This document shows positions 1-8,200 of a DNA stretch of 64,000 bases, piece after piece. Both the position numbers and the translations under genes were made by a program. Below the pieces are notes generated by a model that saw only the letters and a program-made list of their open reading frames with translations, was not told the DNA's origin and did no database searches. The DNA comes from Caulobacter sp048541825 (GTDB lineage: Bacteria > Pseudomonadota > Alphaproteobacteria > Caulobacterales > Caulobacteraceae), in assembly GCF_048541825.1 (NCBI RefSeq), contig NZ_CP183332.1:2852001-2916000 (forward strand). The letters are read 5' to 3'. The first letter of the stretch is position 1. The number at the start of each line of letters is the position of its first letter.

Positions 1-1
1 A

Positions 2-667
2 CCGCGCCTAGCCGCGCCGGTCTTCGCCGCCCCGCCGACGATCCTGTTCAGGGGTGTCACGATCCGCTATCCGGACGCCGACGCGCCCGCGCTGCAGGGG
101 TTCGATCTGGAGATTCCGGCAGGCAAGATCATCGCCCTGCTGGGCCCCAGCGGCTCGGGCAAGACCTCGCTGCTGAACCTGCTGCTCGACCTGGCGCCGC
201 TCAGCGCCGGCGCGGTGCTGATCGACGGCCGCCCCCTGGCGGAGCTTGGCGCGCTGTCGGGCCAGATCGCCTGGGCCGGTCAGCACCCGTTGATCACGCC
301 GGGCTCCATCGCTGACAACATCGCCCTGGCCCACCGCGATGCGACCCGCGAACAGGTTGAAGCCGCCGCCGAGCGCGTCGGCCTGGCCGGCGCCCTGGCC
401 ATGCGACCGGGCGGTCTGGACGCCTGGCTGGATGAACGCGGCAGCGGACTGTCGGGCGGCGAGCGCCGGCGACTGTCTCTGGCCCGCGCCATCCTGAAAC
501 CCGCGCCGATCCTGCTGATGGACGAGCCCACCGCCAATCTCGACGCCGCCGCCGAGGCCGACCTGCTGGCCGCCCTCCGCGAGGCCGCCGTGGGTCGCAC
601 CACCCTGATCGCCACGCACTCGCAGGCCGTCGCCGACCTGGCCGACCATGTGGTGAGACTGACATGA
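2..667 (+). CDS. cydD: CydD, C-terminal part (thiol exporter ATP-binding subunit), cut by window start
   Basis: Only the end of the gene is in the window, about 221 codons. It contains the ATP-binding domain of an ABC exporter: Walker A GPSGSGKTS (bases 148-174), signature LSGGERRRLSLARA, and Walker B ILLMDEPTANLD. CydDC heterodimers export glutathione and cysteine to the periplasm, which is needed to assemble cytochrome bd oxidase. The assignment rests on the next gene, which is a typical CydC and starts inside this gene's stop (ATGA overlap at 664-667). The membrane domain lies upstream of the window. Its place beside fixLJ fits a low-oxygen respiration locus. Confidence 0.85.
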   Translation, partial: PRLAAPVFAAPPTILFRGVTIRYPDADAPALQGFDLEIPAGKIIALLGPSGSGKTSLLNLLLDLAPLSAGAVLIDGRPLAELGALSGQIAWAGQHPLITPGSIADNIALAHRDATREQVEAAAERVGLAGALAMRPGGLDAWLDERGSGLSGGERRRLSLARAILKPAPILLMDEPTANLDAAAEADLLAALREAAVGRTTLIATHSQAVADLADHVVRLT

Positions 668-2262
668 GCGCCTCGCCGCTTCAGGCCCTGATCCGCGCCC
701 AGCGTCGCCGCCATGCCGAGGGCCTGCTGCTGGCGGCCGCCTGCGCCGCCGTGGTTGGGGGTTCCTCCACCCTGCTGCTGGGACTGTCGGGCTGGTTCAT
801 CACCGCCTCGGCCCTGGCGGGACTGGCGGGGCTGGCCAGCGCCCAGGCCTTCAATGTGCTGCTGCCCAGCGCCGCCATCCGTCTGCTGGCCATCCTGCGG
901 ACCGGCGCGCGCTATGGCGAACGCCTCAGCGCCCACGCCGCCGCCCTGCGATCACTCGCCGCGATCCGGCCGGTGCTGTTTTCCGCGCTCGCCGCCGCCC
1001 CGCCCGCCCAGGCCCTGGCCCTTTCCGGCGGCGAGGCTTCCGCCCGGCTGGTGCAGGATGTCGACGCGGTCGAGACAAGGTTCGTGCGGCTGTCGGCCCC
1101 TTGGGGCGCAGGCGCCGCCGTCGCTGCGGGGGTTGCGCTGGGCGCGCTGTCGGGCTGGACGACGGCCCTTGCGATCCTGCTGTCAGCCGCCGCCGCGATC
1201 CTGGTGGCCCGCGCCCTGGCCCGCCGCGTCTCCGCCCCCGCCGGCCGCCAAATCCAGACCCGCATGGGCGCGCTGAAGGATGTCGCCGCCAGTCTGTCCG
1301 CCGCCGCGCCCGAACTGCGCGCCCATGGCCTGGAAGCCTGGGCCGGCCAGACGCTGGAGACTTACGGCCAGGCCGTCGACCAGGCCCGGCTGGACGCCGC
1401 CCGCGCCAAAGGGTGGATCGCCGTCTCGCAAGCGGCAATCCTGGGTCTGGCGGTCGTCATCGCCGTGGCCCTGGCCGTCCCGGCCGGTGCGGCGCTGGCG
1501 GCGCTGGCGGGCCTGGCCGCCGCCATGGCGATAGAGGGCGTCGCCGGCCTGGCCGCTGCCTTCGACCAGGATGGCGCCGCCGATCAAGCGGCCGAACGGC
1601 TGGACGCCGTACTACAATACGCGCCGATGGCGGCGGCCGCGCCCAGCCTGTCGGCGCCCAACCTGCGACTGCTGGACCAGGACTTTGCACCGGGAGACCG
1701 CATCGCGATCACCGGGCCGTCGGGCGCCGGCAAGACGACCCTGCTGGAACGCCTGGTGGCCCTGCGCCCCAGCGCGCCCGGAACCATCAGGCTGGGCGGC
1801 GCGGATCTGGCCGGTCTCGCCCCTTCGGCCGTCCGCGCGGCCTTCGCCCTGGCGCCCCAGGACGCCGCCCTGATCGCCGGCACCGTGGCCGACAACCTGC
1901 GCCTCGCCGCACCAGACGCCTCTGAAGACGACATGTGGGCGGCCCTGCGTGACGCCGCCCTGGACGAGCGCATCCGCTCGGCGCCCGCCGGCCTGAACGC
2001 CTGGCTCGGCGACAATGGCGAGCGCCTTTCCGGCGGGGAGCGGCGACGACTGTCCCTGGCCCGAGCCTTCCTTCGTCCAGCGCCGTGGCTGTTGCTGGAC
2101 GAGCCGACCGAGGGCCTGGACGCCGCCACCGAGGCCGTGGTGCTGGACCGGCTGGCGGCGCGGCTGGACCGCACGGGCCAGGGGGTGGTGCTAGTCAGCC
2201 ACCGGCCCGCGCCGCTGGCGATCTGCAGGCGGACGCTTGACCTGTCCGCCCCGCCACGCTGA
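664..2262 (+). CDS. cydC: CydC, thiol reductant ABC exporter subunit
   Basis: A 532-residue half-transporter. The first 310 residues hold several hydrophobic segments rich in Ala and Leu (transmembrane domain). The rest is an ATPase domain with Walker A GPSGAGKTT near residue 350, signature LSGGERRRLSLARA near 455 and Walker B WLLLDEPTEGLD near 476. The length is normal for CydC. It pairs with CydD in the inner membrane to export reduced thiols for cytochrome bd maturation. The start ATG overlaps the stop of cydD by 4 bases, so translation is probably coupled. fixL follows 115 bases downstream, suggesting a shared role in microaerobic respiration. Confidence 0.88.
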   Translation: MSASPLQALIRAQRRRHAEGLLLAAACAAVVGGSSTLLLGLSGWFITASALAGLAGLASAQAFNVLLPSAAIRLLAILRTGARYGERLSAHAAALRSLAAIRPVLFSALAAAPPAQALALSGGEASARLVQDVDAVETRFVRLSAPWGAGAAVAAGVALGALSGWTTALAILLSAAAAILVARALARRVSAPAGRQIQTRMGALKDVAASLSAAAPELRAHGLEAWAGQTLETYGQAVDQARLDAARAKGWIAVSQAAILGLAVVIAVALAVPAGAALAALAGLAAAMAIEGVAGLAAAFDQDGAADQAAERLDAVLQYAPMAAAAPSLSAPNLRLLDQDFAPGDRIAITGPSGAGKTTLLERLVALRPSAPGTIRLGGADLAGLAPSAVRAAFALAPQDAALIAGTVADNLRLAAPDASEDDMWAALRDAALDERIRSAPAGLNAWLGDNGERLSGGERRRLSLARAFLRPAPWLLLDEPTEGLDAATEAVVLDRLAARLDRTGQGVVLVSHRPAPLAICRRTLDLSAPPR

Positions 2263-2377
2263 TCGCGGATGGCGATGACGCCTCGCGAAGGGCCGGCCCT
2301 CAGCTATAAGACCCCAACGGCGCAACCCGCGTTACAGAGACACGACATGAAGGCGGTCCGCCCGACCCCCTACCCCC

Positions 2378-3817
2378 TTGTTCAGCGACCCGCGCCCCGG
2401 CCCCTATTTCGTGGCCGCCGTGGCGATCGCGGCGACCTTCGTGCTGCGGCTGTCGCTGGGCGAGGCGTTCACGGCGGCCTCGTCCTTCCTGCTGTTCATT
2501 CCCGCCGTCCTGGTCAGCGCGGCGCTGGGCGGTCTGATCTGCGGCCTGTTCGCCACGGTCTGCGCCAGCGTGGCGGTCGGGCTGGTGACCCAGAACGACG
2601 CCCCGACCCTGGTCGGCGCGCTGAGCAGTGTGATCTTCCTGCTGGTCGGCATGGGCATGGCCATCGGTGGCGGCTGGTTCCATGCGGCGCGGCGGCGGGC
2701 GGCGGCGACCAACGCCCACCTGCAGTCGATTCTCGACACCGTGCCCGACGCCGTGGTGGTGATCGACCGTGAGGGGATGATGACCTCGTTCAGCCCCGCC
2801 GCCGAGCGCCTGTTCGGCTGGACGGCCGCCGAGGCCATCGGCCAGAACGTCAACCTGCTGATGCCCGGTCCCCACCGTGAGGCCCATAATGGCTTTCTGC
2901 ACCGCTACACCCAGACCGGCGAGAAGCGGATCATCGGTGTTGGCCGCGTCGTGGTGGGCGAGCGCAGGGACGGCTCGACCTTTCCGATGGAACTGGCGGT
3001 CGGCGAGACCAAGGGCGCCCGCCCCTCGTTTACGGGCTTCATCCGGGATTTGACCGATCGCCAGCAGACCGAGACCCGCCTGCAGGAGCTGCAGAACGAG
3101 CTGGTCCACGTCTCGCGCCTGACGGCGGTGGGCGAAATGGCCTCGGCCCTGGCCCACGAGCTGAACCAGCCCCTCTCGGCCATCGCCAACCTGCTGACCG
3201 GTTCGCGCCGGCTGATGGATCGCGGCCGCCCCGCCGATCAGGCCAAGGTGCGCGACGCCATCGACCGCGCCGCCGCCCAGGCCCTGCGCGCCGGCGACGT
3301 CATCCACAAGATGCGCGACTTCGTGCGGCGCGGCGCCAGCGAGCGCGAGGTCGAGAGCCTGTCCAAGCTGGTCGAGGAGGCCAGCGCCCTGGCCCTGATC
3401 GGCGAAAAGGAACGTCAGGTCGATGTGCGCCTTTCGCTGGATGCCCAGGCCGATCAGGTGTTCGCCGACAGGGTGCAGATCCAGCAGGTGCTGCTGAACC
3501 TGATCCGCAACGGCATCGACGCCATGGAGAGCCTGCCGCGCCGCGAACTGGTCATCGCCAGCGATCTGACCGAGGAGGGCTGGGCCCGGGTCAGCGTCGC
3601 CGACAGCGGCGTCGGAATCACCGACGCGGTGCGCGAAAAGCTTTTCCAGCCTTTCATGACCACCAAGCCACAAGGTATGGGCGTTGGGCTTTCCATCTCG
3701 CGCTCGATCATTGAGGCGCATGGCGGGCGGATCTGGGCCGAGCCCAATCCGGGCGGCGGAACCATCTTCCGCTTCACCCTGCCACCGGCCGACCAGGAGG
3801 ACGACATCCATGACTGA
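2378..3817 (+). CDS. fixL: FixL, haem-PAS oxygen-sensing histidine kinase
   Basis: The protein has about four membrane segments (residues 11-102) and a PAS domain (about 112-228). A HisKA domain with the phospho-acceptor His260 in ALAHELNQP and a HATPase domain follow (GVGI and GVGLSIS motifs). In the PAS domain His170 (in EAHNGF) aligns with the haem-binding His of rhizobial FixL, and Arg190 in IIGVGR with the distal Arg. Oxygen on the haem switches the kinase off; when active it phosphorylates FixJ. The gene overlaps fixJ by 8 bases. The start is doubtful. The only in-frame start is TTG 2378, because a stop lies at 2348-2350. An ATG at 2347 would join the same frame if one C were removed from the C-runs at 2366-2377, so a sequence error or recent indel is possible. 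Confidence 0.93.
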   Translation: MFSDPRPGPYFVAAVAIAATFVLRLSLGEAFTAASSFLLFIPAVLVSAALGGLICGLFATVCASVAVGLVTQNDAPTLVGALSSVIFLLVGMGMAIGGGWFHAARRRAAATNAHLQSILDTVPDAVVVIDREGMMTSFSPAAERLFGWTAAEAIGQNVNLLMPGPHREAHNGFLHRYTQTGEKRIIGVGRVVVGERRDGSTFPMELAVGETKGARPSFTGFIRDLTDRQQTETRLQELQNELVHVSRLTAVGEMASALAHELNQPLSAIANLLTGSRRLMDRGRPADQAKVRDAIDRAAAQALRAGDVIHKMRDFVRRGASEREVESLSKLVEEASALALIGEKERQVDVRLSLDAQADQVFADRVQIQQVLLNLIRNGIDAMESLPRRELVIASDLTEEGWARVSVADSGVGITDAVREKLFQPFMTTKPQGMGVGLSISRSIIEAHGGRIWAEPNPGGGTIFRFTLPPADQEDDIHD

Positions 3818-4412
3818 GGCCGTGGTTCATGTGGTCGATGACGACGAAAGCGCCCGGGAGTCCCTGGCCTTCCTGCTGGAGTCTGCCGACTTCCAGGTGG
3901 TCGCCTATGACAGCGCGCCGGCCTTCCTGGACGCCCTGCCCACCGCCCGGCCCGGCTGCGTGATCACCGACGTGCGCATGCCCGAAATGAGCGGTCAGGA
4001 GCTGGTCGCAAGGCTGGCGGCGCTGAATGCGCGCATGCCGGTCATCATGATCACCGGCCACGGCGACATCCCCATGGCGGTCGAGGCCATGCGTTCGGGC
4101 GTGGTCGACTTCATCGAAAAGCCATTCTCGGAAAGCCGCATCCTGGACGCCCTGAAGCGGGCCATGAACGCCCTGGAATCGCCGTCCATGTCAGACGACC
4201 AGGCCGAGATCCTGCAGCGGCTGGAAACCCTGTCGGAGCGCGAACGTCAGGTGCTGGACGGCGTCGTCGCCGGCCATCCCAACAAGGTTATTGCCCGTGA
4301 ACTGGGGATCAGTCCCCGCACCGTCGAGATCTATCGCGCCAAGCTGATGACCAAGATGCACGCCGACAACCTGGCCGCCCTGGTGCGGATGACGCTGGCG
4401 GTTCGGGGTTAG
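3810..4412 (+). CDS. fixJ: FixJ, response regulator
   Basis: A 200-residue FixJ/NarL-type regulator. The N-terminal receiver domain has Asp11-Asp12, phospho-acceptor Asp54 (in VITDVRMP), Thr in MITGHGD and Lys in EKPF. The C-terminal LuxR-type helix-turn-helix (about 135-198) contains LSERERQVLDGV and SPRTVEIYRAKL. The ATG at 3810 overlaps the fixL stop as ATGACTGA. The same frame is open further upstream, but that part is the shadow of fixL. Phosphorylated FixJ is known in Caulobacter and rhizobia to activate fixK and, in Caulobacter, fixT. A palindromic repeat and a hairpin follow immediately, ending the fixLJ transcript. Confidence 0.95.
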   Translation: MTEAVVHVVDDDESARESLAFLLESADFQVVAYDSAPAFLDALPTARPGCVITDVRMPEMSGQELVARLAALNARMPVIMITGHGDIPMAVEAMRSGVVDFIEKPFSESRILDALKRAMNALESPSMSDDQAEILQRLETLSERERQVLDGVVAGHPNKVIARELGISPRTVEIYRAKLMTKMHADNLAALVRMTLAVRG

Positions 4413-4458
4413 AGCATTTTCCGACGAAGTGGACGCCGGTTCGTCGTCAGAAAATGCG
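4412..4458. repeat. Alphaproteobacterial palindromic intergenic repeat, copy 1
   Basis: An imperfect palindrome from GAGCATTTTCC to GAAAATGCG, with the centre GTGGACGCCGGTTCG. I recognise the GTGGA..CCGGTTCG core from many alphaproteobacterial intergenic regions. A second copy in the other orientation lies at 5698-5750. It begins inside the last codon of fixJ. Confidence 0.6.
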
Positions 4459-4471
4459 TTAAAACAGAAGA

Positions 4472-4514
4472 CTAGAGCATTTCACCGATCCAGCTGGATC
4501 GGAAAATGCTCTAG
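4472..4514. terminator. Hairpin between convergent fixJ and fixT-like genes
   Basis: An 11-bp perfect outer stem (CTAGAGCATTT at 4472-4482 with AAATGCTCTAG at 4504-4514) plus an inner stem around CCGATCCAGCTGGATCGG. It lies between two converging genes and overlaps the stop codon of the left-facing one. It has no clear T-run on either strand, so its use as a two-way terminator is an inference. Confidence 0.55.
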
Positions 4515-4888
4515 CCGACCGCTAGCGCCGCAGCGATCTGCTGGCTGAGCGCGTCGGTCATCAGCGGCTTTTCCACGACCCGAACCTTGGCCCAGGCCGG
4601 CTGGCGGCGCGTCCGCCCTCCTGACATCAGGATCACCGGCGGGCGTCGCCGCAGCACCAGGTCGCGCAGGCGCGCATCGCAGGCCGGTTCGTCCAGCACG
4701 AAACAGGCGGCGTCCAGACGGCTCCAGCAGGCCAGCAACGCCTGGGCCGCGCCAAAGACGCTGACCCGATAACCCTCGGTCTCCAGCGAAAAGCGCAGGG
4801 CCTCTCGCAGGGCCTCGTCTTCGTCGAGAACCACGATCAGGGGGCGCCGGGCGCGCTCGCCATTCAGGGCGTAAGAAACACCGCTCAT
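4511..4888 (-). CDS. fixT: FixT-like single-receiver protein, predicted FixL inhibitor
   Basis: A 125-residue protein consisting only of a receiver domain (LIVVLDEDEA at the N-terminus, VEKP near the C-terminus). The usual phospho-Asp region is changed to FVLDEPACD. It has three cysteines in its middle third (LLACW, DAACF, EPACD). In Caulobacter, FixT is a receiver-like protein that inhibits FixL autophosphorylation, binds an Fe-S cluster through cysteines, and is induced by FixK; position, size and cysteines fit. I chose the ATG at 4888 rather than the upstream one at 4936 because a FixK box sits at 4923-4936. The box centre is 41.5 bases before 4888, the usual class II distance. That would make the mRNA leaderless. 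Confidence 0.72.
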   Translation of the reverse strand: MSGVSYALNGERARRPLIVVLDEDEALREALRFSLETEGYRVSVFGAAQALLACWSRLDAACFVLDEPACDARLRDLVLRRRPPVILMSGGRTRRQPAWAKVRVVEKPLMTDALSQQIAAALAVG

Positions 4889-4922
4889 GACGCCATCAGC
4901 GCACGCCCGCTCGGGCTTTGCC

Positions 4923-4936
4923 TTGATCGAGCTCAA
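4923..4936 (-). promoter_or_regulatory. FixK/FNR box upstream of the fixT-like gene
   Basis: TTGATCGAGCTCAA matches the TTGAT-N4-ATCAA consensus with one mismatch in the second half-site. Its centre lies 41.5 bases upstream of the ATG at 4888. It also lies 121 bases upstream of fixK and could give autoregulation. Function is inferred from the motif. Confidence 0.7.
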
Positions 4937-4966
4937 GCTGGGTCCCGAGACGCTCCGCAGGCGCGC

Positions 4967-4974
4967 TTACGTAA
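4967..4974. promoter_or_regulatory. Palindrome TTACGTAA upstream of fixK, candidate FixJ site
   Basis: TTACGTAA is an 8-bp perfect palindrome, 76 bases before the fixK start. FixJ sites in rhizobial fixK promoters contain related TACGTA-type sequences, and fixK is the expected FixJ target. I cannot verify the match to the Caulobacter FixJ consensus. Confidence 0.35.
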
Positions 4975-5050
4975 CGTCCCTTAGGCGTCGCACCCGAATT
5001 TACCCTGCGTCTCGCGCGTTCCAGAACAATACCCAACAAGGGACCGCCAC

Positions 5051-5692
5051 ATGCTCTCTCCGCTTAGCCAGTCCGAAACCCCGGCTCCGACCACCGCCCC
5101 GTTCGGCTTCACCGGTCCCTGCCTTCGCCATGCCCGCGATGAGGAAATCTTCGGCGAGGGCGAGACGGCGGATCACGTCTATCAGGTCATTTCCGGCTCG
5201 GTTCGCACCTGCCGAACCCTGCGCGATGGCCGGCGGCAGATCGACGAGTTCCACTTCGCCGGCGACTATTTCGGCCTCGAGGCCGGCGACCTGCATCGGG
5301 TATCCGCCGAGGCCATGACCGACACCACCGTGCGGATGGTGCGGCGCGGCGCGCTCAGCCAGCTGGCCGCGCAGCGGCCTGAGGTGGCCCGGGTGCTGTT
5401 TCGCCTGACCGTCGAGGGCCTGCAGCGCAGCCAGGACCACGTCTTGATGCTGGGCCGCAAGTCAGCGCGCGAACGGGTGGTCGGCCTGCTGGTCGACCTG
5501 GCCGATCGCACCGGCGGCGATGAGCTGGACATCCCGATGTCGCGGCAGGACATGGCCGACTATCTGGGCCTGACCATCGAAACGGTGTCACGCACCCTGA
5601 CCCAGCTGCAGGCCGATGGCGTTATCGCCATCCCGACCACGCGCCACATCGTGCTGCGTGATGGCGTGGCCCTGCGGCGGCTGGCGAACTAG
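5051..5692 (+). CDS. fixK: FixK, CRP/FNR-family regulator
   Basis: A 213-residue regulator: cyclic-nucleotide-binding-like beta barrel (about 25-120), dimer helix, and a winged helix-turn-helix (about 160-205) with SRQDMADYLGLTIETVSRTL. The E..SR residues of the recognition helix are those that read TTGA half-sites. It lacks the N-terminal cysteine cluster of FNR, as expected for FixK, which is controlled by FixLJ transcriptionally. It activates high-affinity oxidases and, in Caulobacter, fixT, giving negative feedback. It is divergent from the fixT-like gene across a 162-bp control region that holds a FixK box. Confidence 0.9.
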   Translation: MLSPLSQSETPAPTTAPFGFTGPCLRHARDEEIFGEGETADHVYQVISGSVRTCRTLRDGRRQIDEFHFAGDYFGLEAGDLHRVSAEAMTDTTVRMVRRGALSQLAAQRPEVARVLFRLTVEGLQRSQDHVLMLGRKSARERVVGLLVDLADRTGGDELDIPMSRQDMADYLGLTIETVSRTLTQLQADGVIAIPTTRHIVLRDGVALRRLAN

Positions 5693-5697
5693 GCTTT

Positions 5698-5750
5698 TGT
5701 TCTAGCGCACTTTCTTCACGCGAACCGGAATCCACGTCGCGCGAAAAGGC
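5698..5750. repeat. Alphaproteobacterial palindromic intergenic repeat, copy 2
   Basis: On the minus strand this reads TTTTCGCGCGACGTGGATTC followed by CGGTTCGCGTGAAGAAAGTG. It aligns with the repeat at 4412-4458 (shared TTTTC, CGA, GTGGA, CCGGTTCG, AGAAA.TGCG). It sits between the converging ends of fixK and the MFS gene, so the two copies bracket fixT-fixK. Confidence 0.55.
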
Positions 5751-5751
5751 T

Positions 5752-7062
5752 TCAGCTGCCTTCGTCGCTGCGTTCCAGGCTGGCCAGGGTGGCCTCTTCC
5801 TGCGGATCGGCATCGCTGACCTTGCGCAAGGCCGCCTGGCGCAGGGTGTAAACCAGCAGGCCCAACAGGATGACCGCATTGAGCACGAATGGCCCCCAGC
5901 CGATCCAGCGATAAAGCATCACGAACAGCGGACCGAACACCACGTTGAGGCCGTTGATGGCGGCGATCGCCCCGGCGGCGCCGGCCTGGTCCTTGGCGCC
6001 CACCGACAGCGAAGCCCCGGCCGTGAATCCCGGCCGGGCGAAACCGTAGCCGAGATTGGCGATGGCGAACCCGATGGCCACGGCCGCGTAGTCGGGCGCG
6101 AACGCCACGACCACATTGCCCACCACCGCCGCCGCCACGCCCCAGCGCATCAGGTCGCGCGGGCGCATGGCGAACATCCGGATCAGGCCCCACTGGGCCA
6201 GCAGCCCGGCCACCGCCCCGGCCGCCATGGCCAGGGTGATGTAGCCCTGGGCCTGCATGGGCGGCAGTTGCAGCTTGTCGATGATCAGGAAGCCCAGGGT
6301 CTGGGACTGGGCGGTCTGGCAGGAGGCGACCAGAAAGCCATAGATCAGGAAGGGCTTGAGGCGCGGATCCCTCCACAGGGCCGCCCCCTCGCCCTTGAAC
6401 GAAAGGCCAAAGCCCCTGCGCGGCGGCGGATCGGCGACGCCCCGCTTGAAGGTTTCGGGCAGGCCGCGCTGCACGACAATAACCATGATCCCGGCCAGGA
6501 TGGCGAAGGCGAACATCGGTCCCGCCAGTCCCACCACCGGCAGGACGAACAGCGGCGCCAGCAGCGGCCCGACCACCGTGCCCAGACCAAAGGCCCCGGC
6601 CAGGGTGGCCATACTCTGGGTGCGCTCCTCGCGACTGGTGCGCTCAGCCATATAGGCCTGGGTGGCGGGATTGGACGCCGAGCCGAACAGGCCAAACAAC
6701 GCCCGCGCCATCAGGAATAGAACAAAGATCACCATGGGCGCAGCCAGGTGAAGCAGGCCGGCGCTGACCACGATGGCGCACAGGGTCATGGACACGCTAA
6801 AGCCGACCAGACCCAGCAGGATCAAGGGCTTGCGGCCATGCAGGTCGGACTGCCGGGCCCAGAACGGCGAGCTGATCGCCCACAGCACGGCCGACAGCGA
6901 GAAGATCGCCGCCACCAGCACGTCGGGAATGCCGATCTCCCGTCCGATGGCCGGCAGCACCGACCACATGCCGCTGTTGCCCATGGCCGAGACCACCGAC
7001 ACCCCGAAGAGGATCGCGAAAGCGCCCCGGTTGCTTCGGGCTTCTGGTGCGGCGGTAGACAT
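5752..7062 (-). CDS. MFS transporter
   Basis: A 436-residue protein with about 12 hydrophobic helices. The major-facilitator signature in the loop after helix 2 reads ARQSDLHGRKP, and motif C-like glycines occur in FGLGTVVGPLLAP. The layout suggests an inner-membrane drug or metabolite exporter of the TetA/Bcr type; the substrate cannot be told. I prefer ATG 7062 over one 12 codons upstream, since the extra residues are basic and not part of the helix bundle. It is convergent with fixK, and nothing suggests it belongs to the fix circuit. Confidence 0.8.
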   Translation of the reverse strand: MSTAAPEARSNRGAFAILFGVSVVSAMGNSGMWSVLPAIGREIGIPDVLVAAIFSLSAVLWAISSPFWARQSDLHGRKPLILLGLVGFSVSMTLCAIVVSAGLLHLAAPMVIFVLFLMARALFGLFGSASNPATQAYMAERTSREERTQSMATLAGAFGLGTVVGPLLAPLFVLPVVGLAGPMFAFAILAGIMVIVVQRGLPETFKRGVADPPPRRGFGLSFKGEGAALWRDPRLKPFLIYGFLVASCQTAQSQTLGFLIIDKLQLPPMQAQGYITLAMAAGAVAGLLAQWGLIRMFAMRPRDLMRWGVAAAVVGNVVVAFAPDYAAVAIGFAIANLGYGFARPGFTAGASLSVGAKDQAGAAGAIAAINGLNVVFGPLFVMLYRWIGWGPFVLNAVILLGLLVYTLRQAALRKVSDADPQEEATLASLERSDEGS

Positions 7063-7183
7063 CAAACGACTGTTAGGCCGCCGACCGTCGCGGTGCAACT
7101 CGCCGCGGGTGCGCGCTCAGGAACCTTGGCTTAATCATTAACCGCGATGATGCGGCATCAATTCTCGGGGTCGGTCTTCCGCT

Positions 7184-8053
7184 ATGTTCCAGATCATCGG
7201 CATCGTCCTGCTCTTCGCCCTGGTGTTTGGCAGCTACCTGATCTCGGGCGGCAAGATGGACGTGATCCTTCACGCCGCACCGCACGAACTGATGGCCATC
7301 GGCGGGGCCGGCGTCGCCGCCTACCTGATCGCCAACTCGATGACGGTGATCAAGGGCACGGGGCCCGCGTTCGGCAAGATCTTCGGCGGCCCCAAGTGGA
7401 AAGCCTCCGACTATCGCGACCTGCTGGCCCTGCTGTTCCTGCTGACCAAGACCATGAAGTCCAAGGGCGTCATCGCCCTGGAAAGCCACATCGAAAAGCC
7501 GCACGATAGCTCGATCTTTTCGCGCTACCCCAAGATCGCCAAGGACCACTTCGCCGTCGACTTCATCTGCGACACCCTGCGGATGATGACCATGAACCTG
7601 GAAGATCCCCACCAGGTCGAGGACGCGATGGAGAAGCAGCTCGAAAAGCACCATCACGAGGCCCACGGCCCGGCGCACGCCCTGACCAATCTTTCGGACG
7701 GCCTTCCAGCTCTGGGCATCGTCGCCGCCGTGCTGGGCGTCATCAAGACCATGGGCTCGATCACCGAGCCGCCGGCCGTTCTGGGCGGCATGATCGGCGG
7801 CGCGCTGGTCGGCACCTTCATGGGCGTGTTCATGGCCTATGGCCTGGTCGGCCCGATGGCCACCCGCCTGGCCGGGGTGATCGACGAGGACGCGGCCTTC
7901 TACAGGATCATCCAGGCCGTCCTGGTCGCCCACCTGCACGGCAACGCCGCCCAGATCTCGGTCGAAATCGGCCGCGGCAACGTGCCCAGCACCGCCCAGC
8001 CCAGCTTCCTGGAGCTGGAAGAAGCCCTGTCGCAGATCCCCAACGAAGCCTGA
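7184..8053 (+). CDS. motA: MotA, flagellar motor stator subunit
   Basis: A 289-residue protein beginning MFQIIGIVLLFALVFGSYLI, with four membrane segments: two near the N-terminus, two around residues 168-220 (GIVAAVLGVIKTM and GGALVGTFMGVFMAYG). The large cytoplasmic loop holds Arg and Glu residues that contact FliG. MotA forms the proton-conducting stator with MotB; motB is not adjacent, which is usual in Caulobacter. It is monocistronic here. Length and sequence are typical for alphaproteobacterial MotA with the TIGR03818-type start. Confidence 0.95.
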   Translation: MFQIIGIVLLFALVFGSYLISGGKMDVILHAAPHELMAIGGAGVAAYLIANSMTVIKGTGPAFGKIFGGPKWKASDYRDLLALLFLLTKTMKSKGVIALESHIEKPHDSSIFSRYPKIAKDHFAVDFICDTLRMMTMNLEDPHQVEDAMEKQLEKHHHEAHGPAHALTNLSDGLPALGIVAAVLGVIKTMGSITEPPAVLGGMIGGALVGTFMGVFMAYGLVGPMATRLAGVIDEDAAFYRIIQAVLVAHLHGNAAQISVEIGRGNVPSTAQPSFLELEEALSQIPNEA

Positions 8054-8200
8054 CCGGACGTATCGAGTCTGTCACCGAAGTAATCACGGCCGCGTGAAGT
8101 CACGCTTGCGCGCCCGTTCGAACCGGTATTCCCTTCGATGGACAGACCTAGCGCGAAAGCGCGCGCGACCCGCCAGACCAACAGCCGCAAGGGATTTCCC

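Noticed and set aside
2300..3811. 503-codon open frame opposite fixL
   Set aside because: Shadow of a clear histidine kinase; repetitive Gln/His/Gly composition.
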